NCBI GenBank assembly: GCA_025617745.1
Contig: CM046859.1
Span: 62,001-126,000, forward strand
Direction: 5' to 3'
From: Heliocidaris erythrogramma
Lineage: Eukaryota > Echinodermata > Echinoidea > Camarodonta > Echinometridae
DNA length: 64,000 nt
Shown one piece after another: positions 1 through 11,708 of this stretch (positions are counted from its first letter, which is position 1; every line of letters starts with the position of its first letter). The position numbers and the translations under genes were made by a program. The notes beneath the pieces are model-generated. The model was given only the letters and a program-made list of their open reading frames with translations, searched no databases and was not told the DNA's origin.

Positions 1-1639
1 ACATTCTTTTTTTTCTTTGTGTGGGTTATAGGGACATTAAATTCTCATGAGTTATATTTTATTCTAAAGCTGGGAATGTCGTTTTGTGTTAGAAACAAAC
101 CTAAACCGAAAATCATACCAGGCGACTTCGATGTTTTGGTGGTGCTGGTTCAGGCTAAAGTAATTCCTATAGAAACTTTAAATTTTAATAGTCATGCATG
201 GCATTGGATTTCACAGAAATTGGCTCAACTCTCCTCGATCTTTATCGACGTTTAAGTCCAGATTTGATATGTTGAAATAATGATTTATATCGAAGGAAGT
301 TCATTTTCAAATGCCAAAAAAAGATAGATTCCTGTACAGGGTCAACAACATGGAGGAAATGATTCGACGATTTCCGTGTATTCGTTGGAGCACACACATA
401 CACACACACCTATGCGGCATGTATGCACACAAATAACCACGCGCACATGCAGGCACACAAACATCAACACAATTTGCTCTCACGCGCCAACGCACTCATA
501 ATATTTCTTCACTAATATACTTCAATTTTTACTGTATTGCCTTATGGAAATTTGTTTTGCTCACATTTTAAATACAGATATAATGTAACTTTACATATAT
601 AATTATATAGAAATCATATCATTACTTAGGCTTAATCATTGTTCAACATAATAGACTATGTACAGAAAGAGAAATATTATTCTACTCTGCATCAGAGAAA
701 TAACATGTCTTGCCAATTTCAAAAGATCCCAAAACAAATCTCTTTCCCTAGCTAGTAATATAATGTTCTAATCTACTAATAATCTATTACTTTTTTAGTC
801 TGTCTTTTTGCTGTTTCTGTTTGTCTTTTCTTTACAAATCTGTAATATTGTAAACGCTATGGTACTTTCAATCTTTTTTTGGCGCTCCTAAAATCATTAC
901 CATTATTAAGAGTTAATGTGCGACGCAACAGTCTGATTTAGTTATTTAGGTACACAGACGGCTCCTCATGGAAAATAGTGTTCAATTTTTCAATATGGAT
1001 TCTTGATATTTTAGTGGCCCTCCCTTTTTCATGCATTTCAGAGCAAACATTGGTGCTAGAAATGTTCGTTTGTTGTTTAAAACCTACTATGAACATTAAA
1101 ATGAAATACGGTAATGGTTAAGACCCATGCACCAAAGACCACAGGGGGCCAGTATTTGTTCCAAAAGGGCCGAAAGGACAAGCCACTCACTAGAGTCGAA
1201 GAAATCGCTTTAAATGCTTTTTTCGAGGTAATAGAAGCTCGGTAAATGGCTATTTTGATATCAAAATACAATGATACATTGTGGGTATGATAATACTGTG
1301 ACCAAATAATGTGTCTAGTGCTCATATTCTGATTTTAGGGGGCTAAATGCAACATATTACGTAAGTGATTACAGAGCATTATGGTGTAGTGGCATGACAT
1401 TTTTTTTTTTTTGTCTAAACACATTTGAAAATTTGTTCTTCAAAGTATTTATAGAATAAATCCACATTACATAATTCGGGGGCACCTGAAAGAACATGGG
1501 AGCCCTCAATCTCTTAATTACGGCCCAATTGAAAATGCAAAATCATATATTGCACTGACTTACGTATCAAAACATCTGCACATGACGTGCCGAACTCATT
1601 AGTGATAGTCATGTATAATATTTAAATTTATAATACTGA
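1..1639. other. No gene seen; AT-rich spacer
   Basis: I see no coding signal on either strand. The only structure is a CA/CACACA-rich low-complexity patch around 385-450 and a T-run near 1400. Confidence 0.6.
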
Positions 1640-2340
1640 AAGTGGCCCCAAATCCAAAATTTTCCCACCCCTACCTGGCGCCCACGGACCCCGATCTAAT
1701 GCCATGATGACCTTGACCCCTCAAGGTCACGGTCAAAAATTGCGCCAAAAATTAATACTAGCTTTTTGAGTAACTGAAAATGGCCCAAATGGTCATCATG
1801 GTATTAGATCGGGACCGTGGGCGCCGGGCAGCGAACATTTTTTTCCCACGAACTTTTTGTCACCATCGTCCTTGACGCATGCGCAACTTTGAAATAGCCC
1901 TTCAATGCTTGGAGTTGGATGGGGTTTCAAAGTTTCATCCTACTTTTAGTAAAAAAAAATACAAGACGTTATTTTTGTAATGTCCAAACTGAGAGTCGAA
2001 CCCACATACCTCAGGTTATATGTCCGAGGGCTAACGCATCTCGCCACAGGAAGACGCTGGGAGCAACCGTCATTATATCGCTTACGGAATAAACCCTATG
2101 ATTGGGAAATTTATTTAGATCAGAAAGGATCAGGTGCGCATGCGCCAGGGAGGACAGGGACAAAAAGTTCGTGGGAAAAAAAATTTAGCCGCCGGGCAGG
2201 GGTGAAAAAATTTACGATTTTGGGCCACTTTCAGTTCGTCAAAAAGCTAGTATTCATATTTGGAGCCATTTTTTACCATAACCTTGAGGGGTCAAGGTCA
2301 AGGTCATCACGGTATTAGATCGGGGACAGTGGGCGCCAGG
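1640..2340. repeat. Foldback repeat with a tRNA-like loop
   Basis: Blocks on the left recur in inverted order on the right. The GGCGCCCACGGACCCCGATC block near 1678 pairs with the GATCGGGGACAGTGGGCGCC block ending near 2338. The CTTGACCCCTCAAGGTCA core near 1713 pairs with the region near 2285. CCCACGAACTTTTTGTC near 1847 pairs with GACAAAAAGTTCGTGGG near 2160. A second copy of the outer block lies in direct orientation at 1789-1828, so the element is rearranged. The loop holds a tRNA-like sequence. Class unknown. Confidence 0.6.
1981..2060 (-). repeat. tRNA-like sequence, probable SINE head
   Basis: Read on the minus strand, a box A-like TGGCGAGATGC lies near 2045-2055 and a box B-like GGTTCGACTCT at 1992-2002, spaced as in a tRNA gene. 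It lacks a clear full cloverleaf and CCA context, and sits in the loop of a foldback repeat, so I read it as a tRNA-derived pol III promoter of a SINE and not a working tRNA gene. Confidence 0.45.
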
Positions 2341-2384
2341 CATACGTCGAAAAAAAAAATCCGATTTTAGACATTTTTGAATAT

Positions 2385-2536
2385 CAAATGAATATCAAAT
2401 AACGAATAACGAATATCAAAACAACCTCACAGACCTCAATAAGCAGGGGGGGGGGGGGGGGAATGAATATCAAATGAATATCAAATGAATATCGAATAAC
2501 GAATATCAAAACAACTTCACAGACCTCAATAAGCAG
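2385..2536. repeat. Direct duplication around a poly-G tract
   Basis: A block of GAATATCAAAT-type repeats ending in ACAGACCTCAATAAGCAG occurs twice in tandem, at about 2385-2445 and 2462-2536. A run of 16 G (2446-2461) separates the copies. Confidence 0.7.
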
Positions 2537-4010
2537 TATTGTGACATGTTGTCAATGGCATGAGCTACTTTATCTAAAACATAAGTGTTGCATGTGTTGT
2601 GGCATGTTTCTGTCTCAAGCCAAATTGATTATCAGAGAGAATATTGAAATCAATAAGAAATTTCATTGTTCGTGAATAAATGAGTTTTTCGAGTATTTTA
2701 GAGAGGGACGTCAAAATGGATATAAGGCGATCATTACCAAGATCTTGTGTTCCTTTCTTAAAGATTGGTACGACCTTGGCGATTTTCATCATTTGCGGAA
2801 CGATACCTTGTGTTATAGATAAATTTAAAATATGTGTTAAAGGTGATACAATTTCTCCAATTATTTCTTTTAAAATGTGATTTGTGATACCGTTAAATCC
2901 TGCATTTTTTTTTAATTTTAAATTTATTTACTATATCTATGGCTTCATGTTCGAGGATTGGGGTGAAGAATAAGGAATGAGGATTTTGCATTTTTAAGAA
3001 GTATTGAAAGTCTAAGTCTGTTACAGAAATATTTTGGGCAAGATTCGGGCCAATATTTACAAAATAATTGTTAAATTCCTCTGCTATTGCAAGAGGATCG
3101 AGGGTTACGGTTCCATTTATGATAATCCTTGTAATTGGGGTTGATTTATTTTTTGTTTTCAGAACGTTATTAATTACCCTCCAATTTTGATATATCTGTG
3201 TAAATTAAATTGCCTCGTAAAATAATTCTTCTTGGCTAGTCGCAGTGAGGTTGTTAGAATATTACGATAGCGAGAGTATTTGGATTTGGTCTGGACAGTT
3301 GGGTTGCTTTTATATTTATAGAATAGATTATTTTTCCTATTAATACATTTCAGGAGAGATTTTTTTATCCACGGAAGTTTAGGACACTTTTTATGATTTG
3401 TACGGGTATGCGGGTAATTGGAATAATCGAGTTATAGTAATGCAATATTATTTCCATAAATTTATCAAACGAATTTTTTACATCATCACTATCATATATT
3501 TCGGACCAGTCCGCTAGTTCAAGTGCATCCTTGAGTCTATTGATGTTAGTTTCGGATAAATCTTGGGTGCCTTCATATCTGTTTGTTTTCGAGTAGCGGT
3601 CACAATTGGTATTTGATATCTAGGAAAAATCGGAAAATGGTCAGAAATGTCAGTAACGATAATGCCCGATTTGAGAATGGGAGTCCCACTCATAAAAATA
3701 TTATCAATTAATGTAGCTCTTGTATCTGTAATCCTAGTTGGTTTAGTTATAGCTGGAACAAAAGATTTAGATAACATCAAGTTAAGAGAATCTTGGCAAT
3801 TAAGATTAACATCTACGAAGAGACACGCGGTGTTCTGAAGGTCTTGGAGAATGTCATCATTTCGGCAGCAGGTGGGTGTGTTGCCGGCTTCTTCCTGGTG
3901 AACTTCTTGGTGCAGCAAAATAATGTTCATCCACGGACGTCTTCGAAAGTTCGAAGGTCGCTCTACATGTACAAGGGAAATGCCATAAAAATCATTCTTT
4001 TGAACTGAAG
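2530..4010 (-). pseudogene. Degraded CR1-like LINE fragment (EN to RT start)
   Basis: On the minus strand 3930-3514 translates to the end of an APE-type endonuclease, with the ITKPTRITDTRATLIDNIF and SDHFPIF motifs typical of CR1-group LINEs. After a frame-broken linker (about 3500-2880), 2792-2574 gives the start of a reverse transcriptase (KVVPIFKKG, LSKILEKLIYSR, NQFGLRQKHATTHA). The order EN then RT on one strand fits a single element that stops before the RT catalytic core. Several stops and frame changes show it is dead. Boundaries are approximate. Confidence 0.8.
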
Positions 4011-4156
4011 CCTAACATTTCTATACAGATTGCTTATCAATGAAACTCAAAGAATGCTAGGATTTAAAACTCTCATGTTCAGTACTCTAAGATACTTGAC
4101 AAAAGAAGAATATAAAGCAGATGTATTATCTTTCCAAACAGAGAATGTATTCTGCT

Positions 4157-4201
4157 GGGGGAGGGGGGGGGGGGGGGGGGAGGGGGGGGGAGGGGGGAGG
4201 G
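4157..4201 (+). repeat. G-rich low-complexity tract
   Basis: This is an almost pure G tract interrupted by single A bases. On the other strand it would read as polyproline, which I regard as meaningless. It could form a G-quadruplex. Confidence 0.8.
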
Positions 4202-4895
4202 TTTAGTAACCCTAAACGCTATATTTCTTAATTGTTTTACACAGGGCTGATTTTTTTTTTCTTGTTGATTGAATTTCATCGTCATATCAGGAACATTATA
4301 ACAAAAGGGACATGTTTACAATTATTAAAGGACTATTCCACCGTTATAGGGGGAAAGCATTATCGTTCGACAAGGCATTAATCTATATTTGTAGATCGTG
4401 AATTGGTATCCGATAAGAAGAAATTTCTAGTGGTATACTTTAGCTGATAATCATGTGGAAAATTGTTAGGACTATTTTCCAAGATATTTTGAACAGGCTA
4501 TTTGATTACTCAGTAAGGAGAACAATGTCCCCAAAGTTTGCAGATTCCTTGCTAGATATTATTCCATGGGGACTGCCATTTGAAAAAAACCGTGATGTCA
4601 TAGTAGGACATGTCCATTTACCTGTACACAATGGATAAGGTGCTGCATAATAAATAGCTATTGTACAACTAAAGCCACCAATGCAAAATGGCAGCCATCT
4701 TGGTACCCCAGCATCTCGCACAGGTGATATCTTGGAGCCGTTAATGTATGTAGGTCTTTGTCATTTCTTTGAAGAATTGACAAAACTTTGTCTCACCAAG
4801 CAACAACTTGTGCATGCCAAATCCTGCTTAACAAAAGGAACTTCCCCACCTATAACACAGCTGAACCAGATATCTTGACACAAATAGGTTTTATG
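4202..4895. other. No gene seen
   Basis: This is AT-rich sequence of unknown kind. Short stretches such as AAAATGGCAGCC near 4685 resemble the neighbouring repeat units. Confidence 0.4.
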
Positions 4896-7130
4896 ATAAG
4901 AGAAAAGTATCTTCATTTGAATGTACATGACTACAAAAGTGGTTTGAGAAAATCAAGTGTTATGTATTCCACAGTTGAACATGAGCGTCATTGTAGCTAG
5001 TATAAAGGTCAGTGCATGGGTATCTCACAAATAGCACTGTTTTGACATCACTTTGTCAAGAAAATGGCAGCCCCCCATGGGATAATGTCTAGCAAGGAAA
5101 CTGCTACCTTATAAACTATGTTCTCCATCTTAAATAATCAAATATGTATGAGGTGAAGGCCAGCTTATATAGATAGATAGATAGATAATTTTATTCGTCC
5201 AATTAAGGAAATTTGCTTTGTTGGCTTACAAAAGTACATAACATTCATATAAATAAACAAAATTACACAAGTTATGAACATGTAGTCATATGTGGTCATA
5301 AACATACAGAATTATACGGACTGCAATCAGCATATTTTTTCAGCCTAAACTCATCAGAAAGGAAAGATTTTCAATTTAGGTTTAGATTGCTATACAAATT
5401 AGCTTTCTATATAGAGTGAACATAAAAAAATACGAGGATAATACGTGAACAAGTCAATAATGTCTAGTCTGGTGAGTTGCATGTATAGCGGGACGATAAT
5501 TGTATATAGCTTTGTTACTTGAGTTTATTGTATTTCCCGGATTGACAGCGGGATAAATGAGTTTCCAAAACGATTTGCACGAAATCCTACCGATCGAAAC
5601 CGTTTGCCAGAACGCATGATAGTATAATAGGAATGGAGAGTGTGATTTGTATTTTCAAAGATAATTTCAGCCTGTTTCAAAATCAGAGAGGTACATGCCT
5701 CATTCAAATTAGTCTCTTCGGCTATCATTTCCTTCGCGTGCCTGGGGATTTTTTTCAATTGTTTAAAGTCCTCCTTTCTGCATGCTCCAAGCCAAACTAC
5801 AAACTAGACAGAATTACGCTTTCAATTACTGATTTGTAGAACAACAGGAGAATTGTCCTATCAACGTGAAATGAGTACATCTTTTTCAGAAAGTATAACC
5901 GTTGCTGTGCTTTTGCATACGCATTCTGACATTGGTCGATCCATGACAGTTTATTGTCAACAGTTGTTCCCAAGTACTTAAAACTATCAACTACTTCTAT
6001 AGTCTTGCCCTTCATTGTTATCGGATTTACATTGTTTTGTTTCATAGAACGGAAATCGGTTATCATCTCTTTCGTTTTACTAGTATTTAAAACCCAAAAG
6101 TTCTCATCGCACCATTTTTCAAACACAACCAATTCTTCTTTATAATTTTGCTCATTGTTTCTTGAAATCAGACCGATAATAGCCGTGTCATCTGCATATT
6201 TAATCATACTAACATCTGCAGAGGATGATATACAATCGTTCGTGTACAGAATGAATAACGGTGCAGAAAGCACACATCCCTGTGGTGACCCAGTATTGAT
6301 GTTTATAAAATCCGAAAGAACATTCAATAATTGAACCCTTTGGAATCGACCTGTCAGAAAATCATGCAACCACAGTATCAGTGAGGGTCTAACATTCATC
6401 TTACTGAGTTTTTGCATTAGTATGTGGGGTTGCATGGTGTTGAAAGCCGAAGAGAAATCTACAAAAGTAGTGCGAACATAGTGGAACAAGTTTGTCGACA
6501 TGCCGAGCAATTGTATCAACTAAGAGTAAGATGACATCGTTAAGAGACTTTTTAGGTTGATAAGCAAATTGTTGAATATGAATTGCTTGACATCACTTTG
6601 TCAAGAAAATGGCAGCCCCCATGGGATAATGTCTAGCAAGGAAACTGCTACCTTATAAACTATGTTCTACTTCTTAAATAATCAAATATGTATGAGGTGA
6701 AGGCCAGCTTATATGAATTGGCATGATCATAACGTGTTTTAACAAAATGTGTAACAGCCGAAACATCAGTTCGTCAAAATTCAATAGAATCTTCATTTGA
6801 ATGCACATGACTACAAAAGTGGTTTGAGAAAATCAAGTGTTATGTATTCCACAGTTGACCATGAGCGTCATTGTAGCTATAGTATAAAGGTCAGTGCATG
6901 GGTATCTCACAAATAGCACTGTTTTGACATCACTTTGTCAAGAAAATGGCAGCCCCCATGGGATATGTCTATCAAGGAAACTGCTACCTTATAAAACTAT
7001 GTTCTCCTTCTTAAATAATCAAATATGTATGAGGTGAAGGCCAGCTTATATGAATTGGCATGATCATAACTTGTTTTAACAAATGTGTAACAGCCGAAAC
7101 ATTAATTCGTCAAACTTTAATAGAAGTCAA
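4896..7130. repeat. ~330-bp tandem repeat units split by a LINE
   Basis: Three related units occur: about 4896-5168, 6590-6925 and 6926-7130. Shared landmarks are CTTCATTTGAATG(T/C)ACATGACTAC, the TGACATCACTTTGTCAAGAAAATGGCAGCC block and the TATGTATGAGGTGAAGGCCAGCTTATAT block. A LINE fragment (5169-6590) separates the first from the second unit. The third unit is incomplete. Confidence 0.75.
5169..6590 (-). mobile_element. L2/Rex1-like LINE, 3' fragment
   Basis: On the minus strand, 6519-5797 encodes the palm of a reverse transcriptase: the FVDFSSAFNTMQPHIL motif (catalytic Asp), GSPQGCVLSAPLF, and IKYADDTAIIGL with the catalytic YADD box, followed by SFKYLGTTVDNKLSW of the thumb. The C-terminal tail continues in another frame at 5758-5525 (GKRFRSVGFRANRFGNSFIP), as in L2/Rex1 elements. 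The 3' end is a short (TATC)n microsatellite at about 5169-5190, usual for this group. The 5' end is truncated and at least one frameshift separates the two coding parts, so the element is inactive. Confidence 0.85.
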
Positions 7131-7494
7131 GTTTTCAAGACTGCGTATACAAAATTGTTAAAATATTACAAGCTAAAACTGCACAGGGGAAGTGAGTTGT
7201 TATGATGATCTGGCCGGGGACGACATTTGCGGAAGTTTATCCGTGCGGGGATACAACCCCCTATTTTTTCACTATATGGAAGTGCGCATCCCACCCCCAC
7301 CCCCTGCCCCCGCAAATCCACTCTGGTCACGTCTGTAGTAATGATTATGATTTATGTCGTCAAAAGGACGAGAATGATGATACCAGGCGGATATCGTGAC
7401 GGTACCAACGCCGAAAAGGAAACCACGTCACACTCATTTTTTCACTTGACCATCGAACAGTCGGTCCCAAATATCCTACTCAGTCTCATGATAC
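7131..7494. other. No gene seen
   Basis: Spacer between the tandem repeat and the MITE. The short open frames here have no recognisable protein features. Confidence 0.4.
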
Positions 7495-8595
7495 TATAGG
7501 TTTTCCCGGTCAATTTCGCAGATTTGTCATTCAATTTGATAAGGGAGTCATTCAAATTCGCGAAAAAGATCTGTGCCATGAAATTTATCATTGAAATTCA
7601 TTTTGAGGTCATTCAAATTCGCATTTCGGTCAAGACATTTAGCGTTTACATCATTCAAATTCAAATATGCGTGGAGAGCATTCAAATTCGCTACCTCGCT
7701 TGGAAGCGTCTTTTCGAGCATTCAAATTCGCACGTGGGCATTCGAATTTGCAATGAGTTCATTCAATTTAGCATGTATTTAGGGTTTATGTGTTTTTGCT
7801 CATCTATTCAAGTCGTAATGTTTAAAATAAAGAGATAAATTTCCCAACATGACATAGGCCTACTATACAAAGGAAACATTATAAATATAACATAATTCAT
7901 GATAACTACATGTACGTTATGAATAACATTTTTCAGAGTTTACATTGACAGCCAACACAGTGACACACTCACTATATATATATATATATAGTTAGACATG
8001 AAAAAAAAAAAGATTATGAAAAAAAAAAAAATCAATCAAGAAAATCTGCAATTCTGCAGGCACTATAAACGTTAGAAATGAAGAACAAAAATTCCTAGAA
8101 CTAAATTTCAAAATGATGATAAATCAGAAGAAAATAAAATAAAAATAATAAATCAGAAGAAAAATTAAAGAATGTTATTGATTATAGAAAAACACACCCA
8201 TGTGTGCAGAAAACTCATAAGGAAAGAATGAAAAATACCAAATAATTATCAACTGACAAAATTAACTGACAAAATTTACTGGAACTACATTTGATTTTGA
8301 ATGCTCAACGTGTTAAGTTGAATGATCCGAAATGAAATTGAATGCTGGAATAACAGTATTGCGCAATTCCCTTGCCATTCTTTGCTAAATTGAATGAACG
8401 TTTTGCGAACTAGGTGCATTTAGTGCGAATTTGATTGACAAAAACTTAGATTCAAATGACATAAATACAAATTCGAATGATATGAAAATGAATTTGAATT
8501 ACAAATCGGCTGTGCGCGACCTAAATCCTTGAAATTGAATGCACGCAAAATGAAATTGACTGACGATCTTACGAAATTGACCGGGAAAACCTATA
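7495..8595. mobile_element. MITE with TA duplication and subterminal repeat arrays
   Basis: The ends are inverted repeats: TAGGTTTTCCCGGTCAATTTCG at the left matches, reverse-complemented, CGAAATTGACCGGGAAAACCTA at the right. A TA lies at both outer edges, as in Tc1/mariner-type insertions. Inside the left end ATTCAAATTCGC-type words recur every ~35-45 bp (about 7545-7770); the inverted form recurs at 8290-8570. The centre is A-rich and non-coding. No transposase is present, so it is non-autonomous. Confidence 0.75.
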
Positions 8596-8657
8596 ATATC
8601 CACTGCTGCAGTACAATGCATGATCAGCAACCTACCTTGTATTGATTGGGATAACAG

Positions 8658-9580
8658 TGTCAGAACTAATAAAAACATTCGCGTCATTTAAAGCGCTCCC
8701 ATCTTTCTCAAATGTTCAACTCGAAGTCCACACACATGACAGAAGCTCAACGATTTATTTTGTCTTTCAGCGCTGTATACAAAGTGTCATTCATTCCCAG
8801 CTGTCATCCGCACACTGTGAATACCTCCTTCAACGGTGACACGACATATGCTCCGCCGACATATGCTCCGCCGACAACTGCTCCGAAAAATGCGACAAGT
8901 GCTCCGCGACAAATGCTCCGGGACAATTGCTCCGCCGATATTTGCTCCGCCGACACTCGCTCCGCCGACAGTTGCTCCGCCGACATTTGCTCTGGCGACA
9001 ATTGCTCCGCCGAAATATGCTCCGAAATAACGACATTTGCTCCGCCGACAATTGCTCCGCGACAAATGCTCCGCCGAAATATGCTCTGAAATTGAGACTT
9101 TTGCTCCGTCGACAGTTGCTCCGCCGAAATATAATAATAATAATAATGATAATAATAATTATAATAAGAAGAAGAAGAAGAAGAAGAAGAAGAATGTATT
9201 TATATAGCACATTTTCCACGTGCATGTTCAAATGCGTTTTACAATGAATTATCAACGGAACAAGTGAGTTTTAAGATTTTTTTTTTTTTTTTTTTTTTTT
9301 AAGACAATGAGGGATTGCTGGTTAGGAGAGTTTGGGGTAGTTGAAATATGCTCCGAAATTACGACGACATTTGCTCCGCCGACAATTGCTCCACCGAATT
9401 ATGCTTTGAAATGACGACATTTGCCCTGCCGACAGTGGCTCAGAAGACATCTGCTCCTCTGAAAATTCCTCCGGAAATGCTCCGGGACAATTGCTCCTCC
9501 GATACTCAACGTCTCAACCTATATTTCTTCCACTGACAATTACTCCGCCGGCAATTGCTCCGCTGAAATTATGCTCCGAA
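8658..9580 (+). repeat. Dispersed repeat with an expanded GCTCCGCCGACA tail
   Basis: The unique body (8658 to about 8850) begins TGTCAGAACTAATAAAAACA and matches 13341-13561 on the other strand almost base for base. In that copy the tail has only one or two units, whereas here the tail is a long array of degenerate 12-15-bp units (core GCTCCGCCGACA) running to about 9135. It resumes at 9345-9580 after an AAT/AAG microsatellite and a T-run. The repetitive open frames (APPTYAPPT-like) follow from the array and are not a gene. Confidence 0.75.
9129..9195 (+). repeat. AAT then AAG trinucleotide microsatellite
   Basis: An imperfect (ATA)n array runs into a pure (AAG)n array of about nine units. 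It interrupts the GCTCCGCCGACA tail array. A T-run follows at about 9278-9300. Confidence 0.9.
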
Positions 9581-9589
9581 AATAGCTCT

Positions 9590-10826
9590 CGGCCTAAATT
9601 TTCTCGACAGCTAGTGACACTTTTAAGATCGATAATTATTGCTTTCTGAATCCTAAAATGATGTGATGAATTACAGTTTGAAGTAATTATCTTTGTAAAG
9701 TATATAAAATTTCAAATAATGTTAATGTCATCCTCTGTCGAGTTCTCAAGTTCTAGAAATTTTCATATCTGTTTATATCGTGCAGTGAACAATGAGGGCT
9801 TACTACGCGCACATTTTTTTTCTGCAGAAATGATTTAGTTTGCCTGCATGATGTAAGTTATTGATTTAATGATATATTGCAAACGGAATAGGTTTCGCAA
9901 GAAGTAGAACATGAAGACATGGTTGTTGATTTGTTTTCGTGGTTGGGGAGATGGAATATCCTCGAACGCCGAGCAAAGCGACTACGCGGAGAAAGCGTGT
10001 GCGGTTCAAACGGGAAGGATAGACTATAAGAATAGCATGCCATTAGATAGAAAGACAAGATGCGAACCGATTTGCTTTCATAAAGATAGTAGGCCTATTA
10101 GCCAGTTCGGGGTTAGCGCATGGTACTGAGATTGTACAAATGACCCCAAATATCCACAGATATTTTAGACATGGAGGGTCCCTTTATGTGCACTTCAGAA
10201 AAATAACTCTGGGAGTGATAGAGGTGCCTCATGAATAGCTTTTGTTTCCCCTTTAAAAAGAATACTTCCACCTGGATATCATGGAATGCACCATTAGTGC
10301 ATAATTGAATAATGATTACATGACATTCATGAGCACATATCGAATATTAGTGTCAGTGGGTTTTAGAATTTGGTACAGATGACCTTTATCTGCTCATGCT
10401 CAGATTGCATCCCCAAACTAGCTTTCCGAGATTATCAGTAGCGTAATGAGCTAAAAATTTTGAAGGGGTAGAACCTGGCATATGGGGCACAATTTCTAAA
10501 TAGTTGCGAACGAGCGAAGGGAGCTAGCGGAAAAATGACCTTTTTAATGAAAATCTAGCTAATTTTGTCATAGATCCTAGCATATATCTGGTAAATAATT
10601 TCATCTGTTACCTTTTTCCCCTTTCTTTTTCTTTCCTTTTTTTCATTTCCCCATGATTTCTCAGTGTCTGGCCGCTAATTTCAGCGTATCATTTTCGCGC
10701 GCATGTATGTTTCCAAATATATACAAAACTGTGAACAGAGAAAAATGTTTGAAATTCCGTAAGTCTTGTCGAGTAACTTACAACCCCTGGCTTTGATTTT
10801 TCTCACGACTCGCGTGGTCTGGTTAG
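9590..10826. other. No convincing gene
   Basis: A stretch at 9908-10030 has a weakly gene-like plus-strand frame rich in charged residues, but it has no homology I recognise and no matching partner exon. The rest is AT-rich spacer. Confidence 0.4.
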
Positions 10827-11632
10827 TACGGAAGCGTTAAAGTGCCATTCGACTTGACGACTTGTCGAGATATTTTATCTCGACAAGTCGACTTAATATC
10901 CATATTTTGTCGACTTGTAAAGATATTTATCTAACCATGTCGACTTAATAACTTTCATAAGTCGACATGGCGATATAAATTATCTTGCCAAGTCAACTTC
11001 CCAAAAATTATAAGTCGACATGGCGACATAAATTATCTTACTAAGTCGACTTAACAAAAATACATGTCGTCATGGCGAGATATATTATCTTGCCAAGTCG
11101 ACTTCCCAAATATAATAAGTCAACATGGCGACATAAATTATCTTACCAAGTCGACTTAACAAAAAAATTATGTCGTCATGGCGAGATATATTATCTTGCC
11201 AAGTCGACTTCCCAAAAATTATAAGTCGACATGGCGACATAAATTATCTTACCAAGTCGACTTAACAAAAATACATGTCGTCATGGCGAGATATATTATC
11301 TTGCCAAGTCGACTTCCCAAAAATTATAAGTCAACATGGCAACATAAATTATCTTAGCAAGTCGACTTAACAAAAAAATTATGTCGTCATGGCGAGATAT
11401 ATTATCTTGCCAAGTCGACTTCCCAAAAATTGTAAGTCAACATGGCGACATAAATTATCTTACCAAGTCGACTTAACAAAACAATTATGTCGTCATGGCG
11501 AGATATATTATCTTGCCAAGTCGCCTTCCCAAAAATTATAAGTCGACATGGCGACATAAATTATCTTACCAAGTCGACTTAACAAAAATACAAGTCGTCA
11601 TGGCGAGATATATTATCTTGCAAAGTCGACTT
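10827..11632 (+). repeat. Left terminal inverted repeat
   Basis: The outer part is unique (TACGGAAGCG to about 10990) and contains the hairpin GTCGAGATATTTTATCTCGAC. The inner part is a tandem array alternating two ~50-bp modules: one ends ATGGCGACATAAATTATCTTA and one ends ATGGCGAGATATATTATCTTG, each followed by a PuAGTCGACTT box. About six compound units are present. GTCGAC palindromes recur throughout. The right end carries the same parts inverted. Confidence 0.85.
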
Positions 11633-11708
11633 CTACAAATATATCACTGACTACACAAATACGATCACGTGGAGTCGGCGTTAAGAATTACAGTCAAGTG
11701 CAGTCATC

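Noticed and set aside
1981-2060. Functional tRNA gene
   Set aside because: Only box A and box B-like words are convincing; no clear acceptor stem and it sits in a repeat.
4079-4285. Polyproline open frame
   Set aside because: Direct result of the G-rich tract on the opposite strand.
7545-7770. Spaced ATTCAAATTCGC words looking like a CRISPR array
   Set aside because: Spacing and repeats are irregular, they occur inverted at the other end of a MITE, and the DNA is eukaryotic with no cas genes.
8712-9255. Open frames with repeating APPT or RRSNC peptides on both strands
   Set aside because: They arise from the GCTCCGCCGACA tandem array in every frame and have no start context or homology.
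9908-10030. Possible exon with charged residues on the plus strand
   Set aside because: No splice partners, no homology, and other frames are equally open over this length.
10990-11632. Regular repeats in the left terminal repeat as a CRISPR or satellite
   Set aside because: The same array with the same unique outer end occurs inverted at 34845-35608, so terminal repeat is the better reading.
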